64,000 bases of DNA, taken from contig JABHXU010000009.1 in assembly GCA_018657065.1 (NCBI GenBank), positions 1 through 64,000 on the forward strand. The letters run 5' to 3'. Below are positions 40,766-49,746 of this stretch, in pieces (the first letter of the stretch is position 1; each line of letters opens with the position of its first letter). This DNA comes from an archaeon. Lineage in GTDB: Archaea > Nanobdellota > Nanobdellia > Woesearchaeales > GW2011-AR15. A program made the translations under genes and the position numbers. A model generated the notes under the pieces. The model searched no databases and was not told the origin of the DNA. It saw nothing but the letters and a program-made list of their open reading frames with translations.

Positions 40766-41245
40766 AGAGTAAGCATAACCTTGTTGAAAAGAACCAATAT
40801 TTCCAGCAAAAATCATAATTAATAGTCCAACAAATACTAATATGAATATTAAAACAAAAACTCCAAGGAGTATAATTAACCAAGTTGGAAAGTTAGAGTT
40901 ATTTTTTCCTCCTGTTCCTTGTTGAGCGTTTTGAGATACATTTTTAGCCCCTTTTTTCTTAGAACCTGAAGCAGAAATATTTTGTTGAATTATAACATTA
41001 TTCCCACCATTTGCAATTTTACGCCCGGATGCAATTGCAACTATTAAAATTATCAACCATACACCAGGTATCCAGCAAAGAAACATATTTAACAAAATTA
41101 TAACAGTAAAATTATCTTTTTTCCTAGCAATTATTGAAGGCAAAAAGTATAAGAATAAAGATAATACTAAACTTAATATTAAAACAATAATTATTATTAA
41201 AATTCCAAGAATTGATCCAATACCTGATCCTCCCATCACTTCCAT
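40757..41245 (-). CDS. Superinfection-immunity-like membrane protein
   Basis: 'LPSIIARKKDNFTVIILLNMFLCWIPGVWLIILIVAI'. Confidence 0.7.
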   Translation of the reverse strand: MEVMGGSGIGSILGILIIIIVLILSLVLSLFLYFLPSIIARKKDNFTVIILLNMFLCWIPGVWLIILIVAIASGRKIANGGNNVIIQQNISASGSKKKGAKNVSQNAQQGTGGKNNSNFPTWLIILLGVFVLIFILVFVGLLIMIFAGNIGSFQQGYAYSLI

Positions 41246-41294
41246 TGGTTATTGGGTTAGATAATCCTATATTTAAAATTTTCTTATGGTTTTT

Positions 41295-41477
41295 TTATGC
41301 ATAAGATTCTAAATAACCACAACTAGAACATCTATATGTCCAAATAATTTCACCTTTTAGAACCGAAAGTGTTGTTAAAGGTTTTCCTTTTACCCATTTT
41401 GATGATTTAGGTGACAATATTTTTCCTTTTTCCATTTTTCCTTTCCATTTTGGACATTTAATTTCGTCTGCTGCCAT
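41295..41477 (-). CDS. Small zinc-ribbon-like protein
   Basis: 'CSSCGYLESYA' C-terminal motif; the N-terminal pair is degenerate (CPKWKG). Confidence 0.65.
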   Translation of the reverse strand: MAADEIKCPKWKGKMEKGKILSPKSSKWVKGKPLTTLSVLKGEIIWTYRCSSCGYLESYA

Positions 41478-41608
41478 ACTAATATGGTTAATTAAAGATA
41501 TTTTTAAATGTTTCTCACATATATAATTTCAATTTTATTAAAACAAAAATAAATATGGAAAGCTTCAAAAATTTAAAAAATTCGATCAAACAATTACAAT
41601 AAAAAAAG

Positions 41609-41690
41609 CGCCACGAGCCGGATTTGAACCGGCAATCCCAAAGGGACTGGCTCTCAAGGCCAGCGCAATACCGGATTATGCGATCGTGGC
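41609..41690 (-). tRNA. tRNA-Ser (anticodon UGA)
   Basis: Minus strand GCCACGA TC GCATAATCCGGTATTGC G CTGGC-CTTGAGA-GCCAG TCCCTTTGGGATT GCCGG-TTCAAAT-CCGGC TCGTGGC G: acceptor, D, anticodon (UGA), long variable arm and T arm all pair. Confidence 0.95.
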
Positions 41691-41780
41691 AAAATGATAT
41701 ATCTTATGTGACTAAGCACTTTTTTTGTGCGTATGTCGCATCTATTTGGTTTCTAACCTTATTAAAGGTTAGCGGACCTA

Positions 41781-41796
41781 ATGCGATCGTGGCAAA
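41781..41796 (-). repeat. Duplicated 5' end of tRNA-Ser plus upstream flank (TTTGCCACGATCGCAT)
   Basis: Identical to 41678-41693, which covers tRNA-Ser nt 1-13 plus 3 nt upstream. Confidence 0.85.
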
Positions 41797-41853
41797 TAAA
41801 ATATAATATGTCGATAGAAACACAGATAGTTTAAATATTTATTTGTCAAAATT

Positions 41854-42873
41854 CTAAAGCTTTGGAATTTTATATGTTTCAAATATTGTTAGAAGTAATA
41901 CTAGTATCATTGGTCCTAAAACAAGTCCAATCATTCCATAAGCAATAATTCCTCCAATAACTCCAATTAAAATAAGGGCTGGATGAACTTTAACTTTTCC
42001 ACTGATAACTAAAGGTTTGACTAAATTATCTACTGAGCTGACAATTCCAAATCCAAAAACTAAAAGGATAATTCCTTTTACAGCTAAAATTGTGTTAGTT
42101 CCAACAAATCCTTTAATAATCATAATTGCACTAATTGGAACATAAATAATAGCTGGACCTACAACAGGTATCATTGAAAAAAAGAAAGTTGTAATTGCCC
42201 AAAAAATAGGTGCTTTAACTCCTAAAATTGAATATGCTAAAAGTAAAAGTACAAATTGGATTATGGCAGTAATTAGTTGACCATAAACAACTGCATCAAT
42301 CATATCTTTAACTTTTTCAAAAATTACTAATGATCTTTTTTTACCAAAAGGCAAAATTTCACTAATACCATGAATCATGTTTGGTCCTTCTTTAAAGAAA
42401 AAGAACATAAAAAACAATCCTAAACTAATGTTAAAAGCATGTCCTGGAATTGCTCCAAGTGAATTTTGAAGAAATATTAATATTTTGGAGGCAATAGTTG
42501 AAACAAGATTGGTTAAATCAAATGAAACACCAAAATTAGCATATACATCGGTTAAAAAATCATTAACTAAATATGCATGATCAGCAACATATACAATATT
42601 TTCAAAAACATCAGGTATTTCATTAATTAAAGTTCCAGTAATATACGATATAGGAACAATGAAAATTAAAAATATGAGTAATATCATAATTACAGCAGAC
42701 CAACCTCTACTTTTGATTTTGCTTGAAATTTTCTTGTAAATAGGATAAAATAAATATGATAAAATTGAAACAGTAATCATAGGCATTAAAAATGGTTTAA
42801 GAATAATATATGCAAAATAGAGTAATATTAAAACAACTAAAGTTGGACCAAATTTTCTATAAGTATGATTCAT
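41854..42873 (-). CDS. AI-2E family transporter/permease
   Basis: Repeated TM helices; 'VKPLVISGKVKVHPALILIGVIGGIIAYGMIGLVLGPMILVLL'. Confidence 0.9.
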   Translation of the reverse strand: MNHTYRKFGPTLVVLILLYFAYIILKPFLMPMITVSILSYLFYPIYKKISSKIKSRGWSAVIMILLIFLIFIVPISYITGTLINEIPDVFENIVYVADHAYLVNDFLTDVYANFGVSFDLTNLVSTIASKILIFLQNSLGAIPGHAFNISLGLFFMFFFFKEGPNMIHGISEILPFGKKRSLVIFEKVKDMIDAVVYGQLITAIIQFVLLLLAYSILGVKAPIFWAITTFFFSMIPVVGPAIIYVPISAIMIIKGFVGTNTILAVKGIILLVFGFGIVSSVDNLVKPLVISGKVKVHPALILIGVIGGIIAYGMIGLVLGPMILVLLLTIFETYKIPKL

Positions 42874-42960
42874 AGATAAAAAGTATAAAAATTGTGCTAT
42901 AAATAATTATCGTTTTATAACTATTCATTTTAGAAAAGTTTTATAATTCTAATTTAATTA

Positions 42961-43755
42961 ATGTTCATTATGAAATTCACAATAATTGTTTCAAAAAAAG
43001 ATCTAGCAGGAATGAATATTTATGAAGAATTAATTAAAAAAAATATTTCAGATAAGTCTAATGTTAATTTAGTAGTTATTGAAGATGAAACAGTGAATCT
43101 TAAAGAAGAATATTTTGATTCAGATTATGTAATTTTTGCAACTAGACATCAAAGTAAATCTGGTGAAAAAACTCTTTCAATTCATTTTCCAGGAAATTTT
43201 GAACGGGCTGAATATGGAGGTATTGATAATGTTTTATGCATGAGTGCACCTAGATTAGCAAAGCAGGCTTTTATTTTATTAAACAAAAATGCCAAAGATT
43301 CAAATTATTTAGTATCACTTGAAGCAACACATCATGGACCAAATTTAAAAACACCTTGTTTTTACATTGAAATAGGCTCAAATAAAGAACAATGGTTAGA
43401 TAAATTAGCTGCAAATATTATAGCAAATACAATTATTCAAACTATTGATTCATTTGAAACAAAGGATCAAGAAATTGTTATTGGATTTGGAGGAATGCAT
43501 TATTGTTCTAATTTTAATAAAATCGAATTAAATTCTAACATTACAATGTCTCATATTTGTCCTAAATATGCTGTTGAAAAATTAACTAAGGACACAGTTT
43601 TAGAAATGATTTCATCTACTAAAGGTATAGTTAATTTTGCTCTATTAGATTGGAAAGGTTTAACAGGAGAACAAAAAAATAAACTTAAATCAATTTTTGA
43701 AGATATTAATTTACCTTATAAAAAAACTAAAGATATAAAAACTATAAATGAATAA
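42961..43755 (+). CDS. dtdA: D-aminoacyl-tRNA deacylase, archaeal type
   Basis: 'EATHHGPNLKTPCFYIEIGSNKEQW', 'GFGGMHYCSNFN'. Confidence 0.9.
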   Translation: MFIMKFTIIVSKKDLAGMNIYEELIKKNISDKSNVNLVVIEDETVNLKEEYFDSDYVIFATRHQSKSGEKTLSIHFPGNFERAEYGGIDNVLCMSAPRLAKQAFILLNKNAKDSNYLVSLEATHHGPNLKTPCFYIEIGSNKEQWLDKLAANIIANTIIQTIDSFETKDQEIVIGFGGMHYCSNFNKIELNSNITMSHICPKYAVEKLTKDTVLEMISSTKGIVNFALLDWKGLTGEQKNKLKSIFEDINLPYKKTKDIKTINE

Positions 43756-43764
43756 ATTCTAAAT

Positions 43765-44508
43765 ATGTATAAACTAGTTTTACTTCGGCATGGCCAATCA
43801 GTCTGGAATAAGTCAAATAAATTTACAGGATGGACTGATGTAGGGTTATCTAAACAAGGAATAAATGAAGCAAAGGAAGCGGGAAAAATATTGAAAAAAC
43901 AAGGCTTTGTATTTGACTTGGCTTATACTTCAGTTCTAAAGAGAGCCACTAAAACACTCGATTATGCTCTTAAGGAAATGAATTTGAAAATTTCTGTAAT
44001 TTATTCTTGGAAACTAAATGAAAGACATTATGGAGCATTACAAGGCCTAAATAAAACAGAAACATGTAAAAAAGAGGGTGAAAAACAAGTTCATATTTGG
44101 AGAAGAAGTTATAATGTGAGACCTCCATTATTAACAAAAAAAGATATACGGTGGCCAGGCCATGATCCTTTATATAAAAATATACTTAGAAAAGATTTAC
44201 CTTATGGAGAATGTTTAAAAGATACAATAAATAGAGTTTTGCCTTATTATAAAGAAGAAATATTAAAGAATATAAAAAAAGGAAGAAAAATAATTATTAG
44301 TGCTCATGGTAATAGTCTTAGAGCATTAGTTAAATATTTGGATAAAATTTCAAATAAAGAAATTCCTAATTTAAATATCCCAACAGGAATTCCTTTAGTT
44401 TATGAGTTAAATTCTAAATTTAAGCCTATAAAACATTATTATTTAGGCGATAAAGAAAAAATTAGTCAAGCAATTAACAAAGTTAAAAATCAGGCTAAAA
44501 GCTCTTGA
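43765..44508 (+). CDS. gpmA: 2,3-bisphosphoglycerate-dependent phosphoglycerate mutase
   Basis: '[33 protein letters not shown]', '[12 protein letters not shown]', '[16 protein letters not shown]'. Confidence 0.95.
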   Translation: MYKLVLLRHGQSVWNKSNKFTGWTDVGLSKQGINEAKEAGKILKKQGFVFDLAYTSVLKRATKTLDYALKEMNLKISVIYSWKLNERHYGALQGLNKTETCKKEGEKQVHIWRRSYNVRPPLLTKKDIRWPGHDPLYKNILRKDLPYGECLKDTINRVLPYYKEEILKNIKKGRKIIISAHGNSLRALVKYLDKISNKEIPNLNIPTGIPLVYELNSKFKPIKHYYLGDKEKISQAINKVKNQAKSS

Positions 44509-44634
44509 TTTCACTTATTTTCTTAAAATCAATATTTTTTTAAAGTGAAAATAAAACGAAAAGTATTTAAAATAAGGTCTACACACCAAAAAAAAGATAT
44601 AACTGCAATTAAGTGGTTATGAGGAGGGCTCAAA

Positions 44635-44805
44635 ATGGCAAATGATTTTGAGGATGAAGTTTATGATGATTCAATTAATGAGTCACCAAAAGACCAATTA
44701 GATGACGATGAAATTACTCCTGAAGAAGAAGGTTTTATGAAAGGATATGATTCAGCATATGATGAAACTGTCGATGAAGACGATTTAGATAAAGAATTTG
44801 AATAA
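44635..44805 (+). CDS. Small highly acidic protein (56 aa)
   Basis: MANDFEDEVYDDSINESPKDQLDDDEITPEEEGFMKGYDSAYDETVDEDDLDKEFE* preceded by SD 'gaggagg'; absent from the supplied ORF track. Confidence 0.75.
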   Translation: MANDFEDEVYDDSINESPKDQLDDDEITPEEEGFMKGYDSAYDETVDEDDLDKEFE

Positions 44806-44806
44806 G

Positions 44807-46798
44807 TTACATAAATTCCTTAATTTTTTTAACAGTATTTTTGTATTTTATTAACTCATCTTGGCTTTGTTTCAATTTATTTAATTCACTAATGTAGTGT
44901 GTTCTTAATTTATCAAGATGATCTTTACCTTCTTTTATTTCTTGTTCAGCTTCTTTGAGGTTTTCTTCTCTTTGTAAAATTTTACTATATTTTTTATCAA
45001 TTTTATGGTTATGTTTCTCAGATTTAATTTCAAGTTCTTTGATTTTTTGTCTTAATTCATATATTTTTTCTTCTTCACTTTTTCTAAGATCCATTAAATT
45101 TTCAACATCATACTTTAATTTATCTTTATTATTAAAAAATTGATTTTTTTCTTCTTCTAATTCAATTTCTTTTTTATTAATAGATTCAATTTTTTTAAGC
45201 AAACCTCTTTTTAATGAATGAAGTTTTTTAATCTCAAGTTCTACTTTACTTTTTTTTAACTGTAACTTATTAAAAGAAATATTGATATTTTTTTCCTTAT
45301 TTTCAAGCTCTTTTTCTAAATTTTTCAAAGAGTTTTTTTCATTTTTGTATGTTTGTTCAAGTTTATTAAATTCAATAATTTTTTCTTCAAATAATTTTTT
45401 TTTGCTTTCAAATTTATCTTCCCATTTTTGTAATCTACTTTCTTTTTTATTTAAATGAAGTTCAAAAGAATCAAGTTCTTTAGATTTTGAAGCAATTGAA
45501 GTTTCGTTAATTTCTAAATTCTCAATTTGTAGAATTAAATTTTTTTCAGTTTCATTAAGAGATTTTTCTAGAGTGTCTAATCTTTTTTCTCTATCAATTA
45601 AAAATTTCTCTTTTTGATTAAGATTTGAATTTTTTTCTTTAATTTTTACATTCTTTTTATTTAATTCCTTATCAAGTTCTATTAAATGTCGTTCTTTTTC
45701 AAATAATAAATCTGATTTTAGGTCAAGTTCACGTTTTTTTGATGTGTATTCAGAATGTTTTAAATCAACTAATTTAATTTGTGAAATTAAATGTTCTTTA
45801 TTTTTTTTAGTTAAATGATCTTTTTCTAATAATTTATTTTGAGCAATTGAAAGTTCATCAGTTTTTTTATTTATATTTTTTTCACGTTCTTTAATATTTA
45901 CTTCTTTTTCATTAATATTTTTTTGAAGTTTTTTTAAAGAGCGTTCTTTATTATTTAAGGAGATTTCATACATTTTTAATTTATTTCTTTCAGCATCCAA
46001 TTTTTTCATAGTTAAATTTAGAAGTTTAGTTCTATGATGTATTTCTGATAAATTTGATTTATGTTCTATTTCAAAAGCATTTAATTTTTTAAATCTAGAA
46101 TTTAGTTTATGTGAATATTTTTCTAATTCATTTGATGTAATATCTAATTCTTTATGTTTTTTATCCAATAAATTTTCTAACTTTTCTAAATCCTTTTTTT
46201 TAGAATCTAATATTTCTTTATTATGGTTAAAATGTTCTTCTAATTTTCTTTTTTTGTCATTATATCTATTGTCAATATTTTTCTCTTTGTTTAATTTTTC
46301 TTTAACAATCTTACCTAATTTTGATCTAATGCTAGCTTCTTTAAGATTCATGGCTTTTAATTTGAAATCAAAGTTATCACTTAATTCTTTTATTCTCTTT
46401 GATTTTTGTTCAATTTCAATTGTTTTAACTCGATTTGTATTTTCAAGATTTGAAATTTCATTAAGTTTATTTTTTATATAAAATTCAGATTGAGAATTTT
46501 TTTTAGATTTAATTTCATTTAATTTCATTGAATCTAGTATTTTTTGTTCTTTTGTTGAAATTTTCTTTAAATTTTCTTTAATTTCAATATTTTTTTTAGA
46601 AATAATACTTTTATTTTTTGAAATTTTACTTAATTTTTCATTTATATTTTTAGATTTTTTTTCTAATATTTTTTGTTTTTTTTCAAAATTTATTAATTGT
46701 TTTTTTAGCTCTAATTCTTTTAATTTAACACTATCTTCACGATCTTGTAATTTCGCTTTCAAATCTTTTTCAATCTCTTTAATAATAAGATCTTTCAT
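44807..46798 (-). CDS. Giant coiled-coil protein (663 aa)
   Basis: Continuous Lys/Glu/Leu/Ile-rich heptad-like sequence without a globular domain. Confidence 0.85.
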   Translation of the reverse strand: MKDLIIKEIEKDLKAKLQDREDSVKLKELELKKQLINFEKKQKILEKKSKNINEKLSKISKNKSIISKKNIEIKENLKKISTKEQKILDSMKLNEIKSKKNSQSEFYIKNKLNEISNLENTNRVKTIEIEQKSKRIKELSDNFDFKLKAMNLKEASIRSKLGKIVKEKLNKEKNIDNRYNDKKRKLEEHFNHNKEILDSKKKDLEKLENLLDKKHKELDITSNELEKYSHKLNSRFKKLNAFEIEHKSNLSEIHHRTKLLNLTMKKLDAERNKLKMYEISLNNKERSLKKLQKNINEKEVNIKEREKNINKKTDELSIAQNKLLEKDHLTKKNKEHLISQIKLVDLKHSEYTSKKRELDLKSDLLFEKERHLIELDKELNKKNVKIKEKNSNLNQKEKFLIDREKRLDTLEKSLNETEKNLILQIENLEINETSIASKSKELDSFELHLNKKESRLQKWEDKFESKKKLFEEKIIEFNKLEQTYKNEKNSLKNLEKELENKEKNINISFNKLQLKKSKVELEIKKLHSLKRGLLKKIESINKKEIELEEEKNQFFNNKDKLKYDVENLMDLRKSEEEKIYELRQKIKELEIKSEKHNHKIDKKYSKILQREENLKEAEQEIKEGKDHLDKLRTHYISELNKLKQSQDELIKYKNTVKKIKEFM

Positions 46799-46805
46799 AA
46801 ATTTT

Positions 46806-49370
46806 TCACTTCTTTTTTGCTAATTTAATTTGTTCTTTTTTTAATATGATTTGTTCTTTTACAACTTCTTTTTTTTGGTCACTTAATTTTTTTTCTAATG
46901 TATTTAGTTCTTTACTTTTTTTAATTAAAATTTGTTTAAGAGATTCAATTTCTTTTTTTTCCTTTAAAATTTTATCTGCGTGCTTTTCTTTACTTTTTAA
47001 TTCATTTTTTTCACTAATTAATTGCTTATTTACTTTTTTTGATTTATTGTATAATGATTTAATTCTTTGTTTTTCTTTATCTAATATTGCTTTGTCTTTG
47101 AATAAAGCTTTAGCTTTTTTTGAAAGCATTTCATTAACAGAATTAAGTTCTCTTTCTTTTTCAATAAGATCTTTTTCTTTCTTATTTAAAAATTCAATTA
47201 ATGCTTGATTTTCATCAAGTTCATTTGAAAGTGAATTAATTCTTTTTTCTAATTCAACCCTTGATTCTTCAATTTCTTTTTCTTTTTTAGTTAGATTCTT
47301 TTCTTTACTATTTAGATCTTTTCTAATTGAATCATGAAGTATTTCCTTATCTAGAGTTTGTTTTGATTTATTATCAATTAATGCTTGATTTTTATTTAAT
47401 TCAATTGCTAATTCATTTAATACTTGTTTTTTTGTTTTCAGTTTATTTTCTTGTGTATTAATAATATTAATTTTTTTCTCTAATTTAATTGATTTTTGTA
47501 AAAATTCCTTTTGTTTTTTATCAAACATTGCTTGTTTTTTTTCAAAATTTAATTTTTTCTTTTTAAATTCAGATACTTCAATGTTAAATTCAGAGATTTT
47601 TTTGCTTAAATTAAGCTTAAGTTTCTCAATTCTATTTATTTTGGAACTTTGTAGAACTGTTGTTTTATCAATAGAGTTTTGTTTACGAATCAACGCTTTT
47701 TTTGATAATTCTAAATTCTTTTTAGATTTTTTTAATTCTAAATTCTTTTTAGTATAGTATTCTTTTTCATTAAGAATAGTTGCTATATGTTTGTTTAATT
47801 CTGTTTTATCATTTTTTAAAGATGACTCCAAATTGTTTAATTCTTTTTCTTTTTTTTCAAGATCAATATATTTTTGGTTTAAATGAAGTTTGTTTTTAGA
47901 AGAAAGCATAAATCTTTTTTTCATTAGTGCTTTTTGAGATTTTAATTGTTTTAATTCATTTACTAAAATTAATTTTTGTTTTTGAAAATCCAGGTCTTGT
48001 TTTTCAAATTCTTCAATTTTTGACATTAAATTTAATTTTTTATTTTTAATATGTTCATTTTTTTCTTTGATTTTTTGAATTAAATTTTTCAAATTTTCCT
48101 TTCTTTGATTTAAATTATCTTCTTTAAGAACATATTTAGTTTCTAATAATTGAAGTTCTTTTATTTTTCTTCTAGCAGTCTCTGCTTTAATTTCTGATTC
48201 AGAAATCAAATTTGAAACTTCCATTTGTTTCTTATTAAGATTTTTTTCTTTTATTGATAGTTTTTTCTTAAGATTATCTAATTGTGTTTGTTTTTCTAAT
48301 ATTGGTTTTTCATGTGTTCTAACAAACACTTCTTTTTTATGTAATTCAATTTTGCTTTTGGTAATTTCTTTACCTAAATGTTTTAATTTAGACTCTGCGT
48401 CATTTAAATCATGATTTCTTGTTTTGAATGTTTCTTGTTGCTGTTTAACAATATTTTTTAGACGAATAATTTCTTGATTTAATGAGTTTATTAGTTTTTC
48501 ATTATGTTTATCTTTTTTATTATGTAAAAAAGTTAGTTTATATTTGGTTTTTTCTTTATTTTCTAATTTTGATATTTTGGTAGAAAGTTCAAGATTTTTT
48601 TTTTGTAAATGATCATAATCTTTTAATTTTTTTAAAAGTTCTAATTTTTTTGATTCAATTTCCTGTTGTTGTTCTTTCAAGGTTTTTTCTTTAATATGAA
48701 GTAATTCTTCTTTGCTAAAAAGAGTTTTTTGCGTTTTTTCAACTATTGTTTTTTCACTTGATAATGATTTTGATTTATTTTTTAATTCACTAATTTTTTC
48801 TTTATTTGATATAATATCTTGTTTTAATGATTCAATTAAATGATTTAGACTAATAATATGTGAATCTCTTCTAATAAGTTGTTTTTGAAGAGAAGAAACA
48901 GCATGAATATTATTATCAACATTATTCTTAAGAGTCGATATTGATGATTTTTCAGATTTGATTTTATTCTTTGCTTGTTCTAATTTTTGTTTTAAATTAT
49001 TTTCATTTCTATTTTGAAATTTTATTTTTTCAGCATCTAAGTAATATTTCAATTCAAATTTGTTATAAAATCCAATAGAACTTAAGGTATTAAGGAAATT
49101 AAGCCAATCATCATTTGTATAATTTCCTTTAGTTTTTTTAATAAATGATCTACATAAGTTAATTAATTTAGATTTTGATACTATTTTTAGACCTTGTTTT
49201 TTAGCTAAAAAAACATTTTTTTCAGTCTCTAAAAATTCACCAAGATCATTTTCATTTATATTTATGCCACTTTTATTAACATTTTCAACTAGATCAAGCC
49301 AATCTTCATGATTCCAAATAGCGTTTTTACCTTCTATAAACTCATCTACTATATGCACTAGTTTATTCAT
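46806..49370 (-). CDS. Giant coiled-coil protein (854 aa) with N-terminal duplicated helical domain
   Basis: N-terminal repeats 'FIEGKNAIWNHEDWLDLVENVNKSGININENDLGEFLETEKNVF' and 'FIKKTKGNYTNDDWLNFLNTLSSIGFYNKFELKYYLDAEKIKF', then about 700 aa of coiled coil. Confidence 0.85.
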   Translation of the reverse strand: MNKLVHIVDEFIEGKNAIWNHEDWLDLVENVNKSGININENDLGEFLETEKNVFLAKKQGLKIVSKSKLINLCRSFIKKTKGNYTNDDWLNFLNTLSSIGFYNKFELKYYLDAEKIKFQNRNENNLKQKLEQAKNKIKSEKSSISTLKNNVDNNIHAVSSLQKQLIRRDSHIISLNHLIESLKQDIISNKEKISELKNKSKSLSSEKTIVEKTQKTLFSKEELLHIKEKTLKEQQQEIESKKLELLKKLKDYDHLQKKNLELSTKISKLENKEKTKYKLTFLHNKKDKHNEKLINSLNQEIIRLKNIVKQQQETFKTRNHDLNDAESKLKHLGKEITKSKIELHKKEVFVRTHEKPILEKQTQLDNLKKKLSIKEKNLNKKQMEVSNLISESEIKAETARRKIKELQLLETKYVLKEDNLNQRKENLKNLIQKIKEKNEHIKNKKLNLMSKIEEFEKQDLDFQKQKLILVNELKQLKSQKALMKKRFMLSSKNKLHLNQKYIDLEKKEKELNNLESSLKNDKTELNKHIATILNEKEYYTKKNLELKKSKKNLELSKKALIRKQNSIDKTTVLQSSKINRIEKLKLNLSKKISEFNIEVSEFKKKKLNFEKKQAMFDKKQKEFLQKSIKLEKKINIINTQENKLKTKKQVLNELAIELNKNQALIDNKSKQTLDKEILHDSIRKDLNSKEKNLTKKEKEIEESRVELEKRINSLSNELDENQALIEFLNKKEKDLIEKERELNSVNEMLSKKAKALFKDKAILDKEKQRIKSLYNKSKKVNKQLISEKNELKSKEKHADKILKEKKEIESLKQILIKKSKELNTLEKKLSDQKKEVVKEQIILKKEQIKLAKKK

Positions 49371-49419
49371 TTACCCCACAATAAAGAGATTAACAGATAT
49401 GGTTTATATATATTTCGAT

Positions 49420-49746
49420 TTAAATGAGAGTTAATTCGTCTATAATTAAAAGATGGTTTTCATACTTTCCGATGATTTTAACATTATCTCCTTTTGAAAT
49501 ATTAATATAAGAATAAGCTACAGCATCAATTTCATTTTCATTAAATATTGTTAATTTAGTGAATTTATTGGAAGATTGTACTTCTTTTACTACTCCACCA
49601 ACAATGATACTACCTTTAATTTCTTCATTATTTATTTTTTGAATTGTGGTGTCATTAATTTGAATATTTTTTGCAATAATAAATAAAGAAATTATTCCTA
49701 GAACAGAAACAATTAAAACTATCCTTAAAAAATGTTTTTCATTCAT
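49420..49746 (-). CDS. Membrane-anchored OB-fold-like small protein
   Basis: N-terminal TM then 'IKGSIIVGGVVKEVQSSNKFTKLTIFNENEIDAVAYSYINISKGDNVKIIGKYE'; start overlaps the LonB stop (ATGA). Confidence 0.6.
   Translation of the reverse strand: MNEKHFLRIVLIVSVLGIISLFIIAKNIQINDTTIQKINNEEIKGSIIVGGVVKEVQSSNKFTKLTIFNENEIDAVAYSYINISKGDNVKIIGKYENHLLIIDELTLI

Noticed and set aside
41624-41806. 60-aa + strand ORF
   Set aside because: Overlaps the antisense strand of tRNA-Ser and its duplicated fragment.
46846-47208. Phe/Ser-rich antisense ORFs within the coiled-coil genes (also 44955-45143, 46254-46481)
   Set aside because: Antisense of Lys/Glu-rich coiled coil gives Phe/Ser/Leu-rich open frames; not credible genes.
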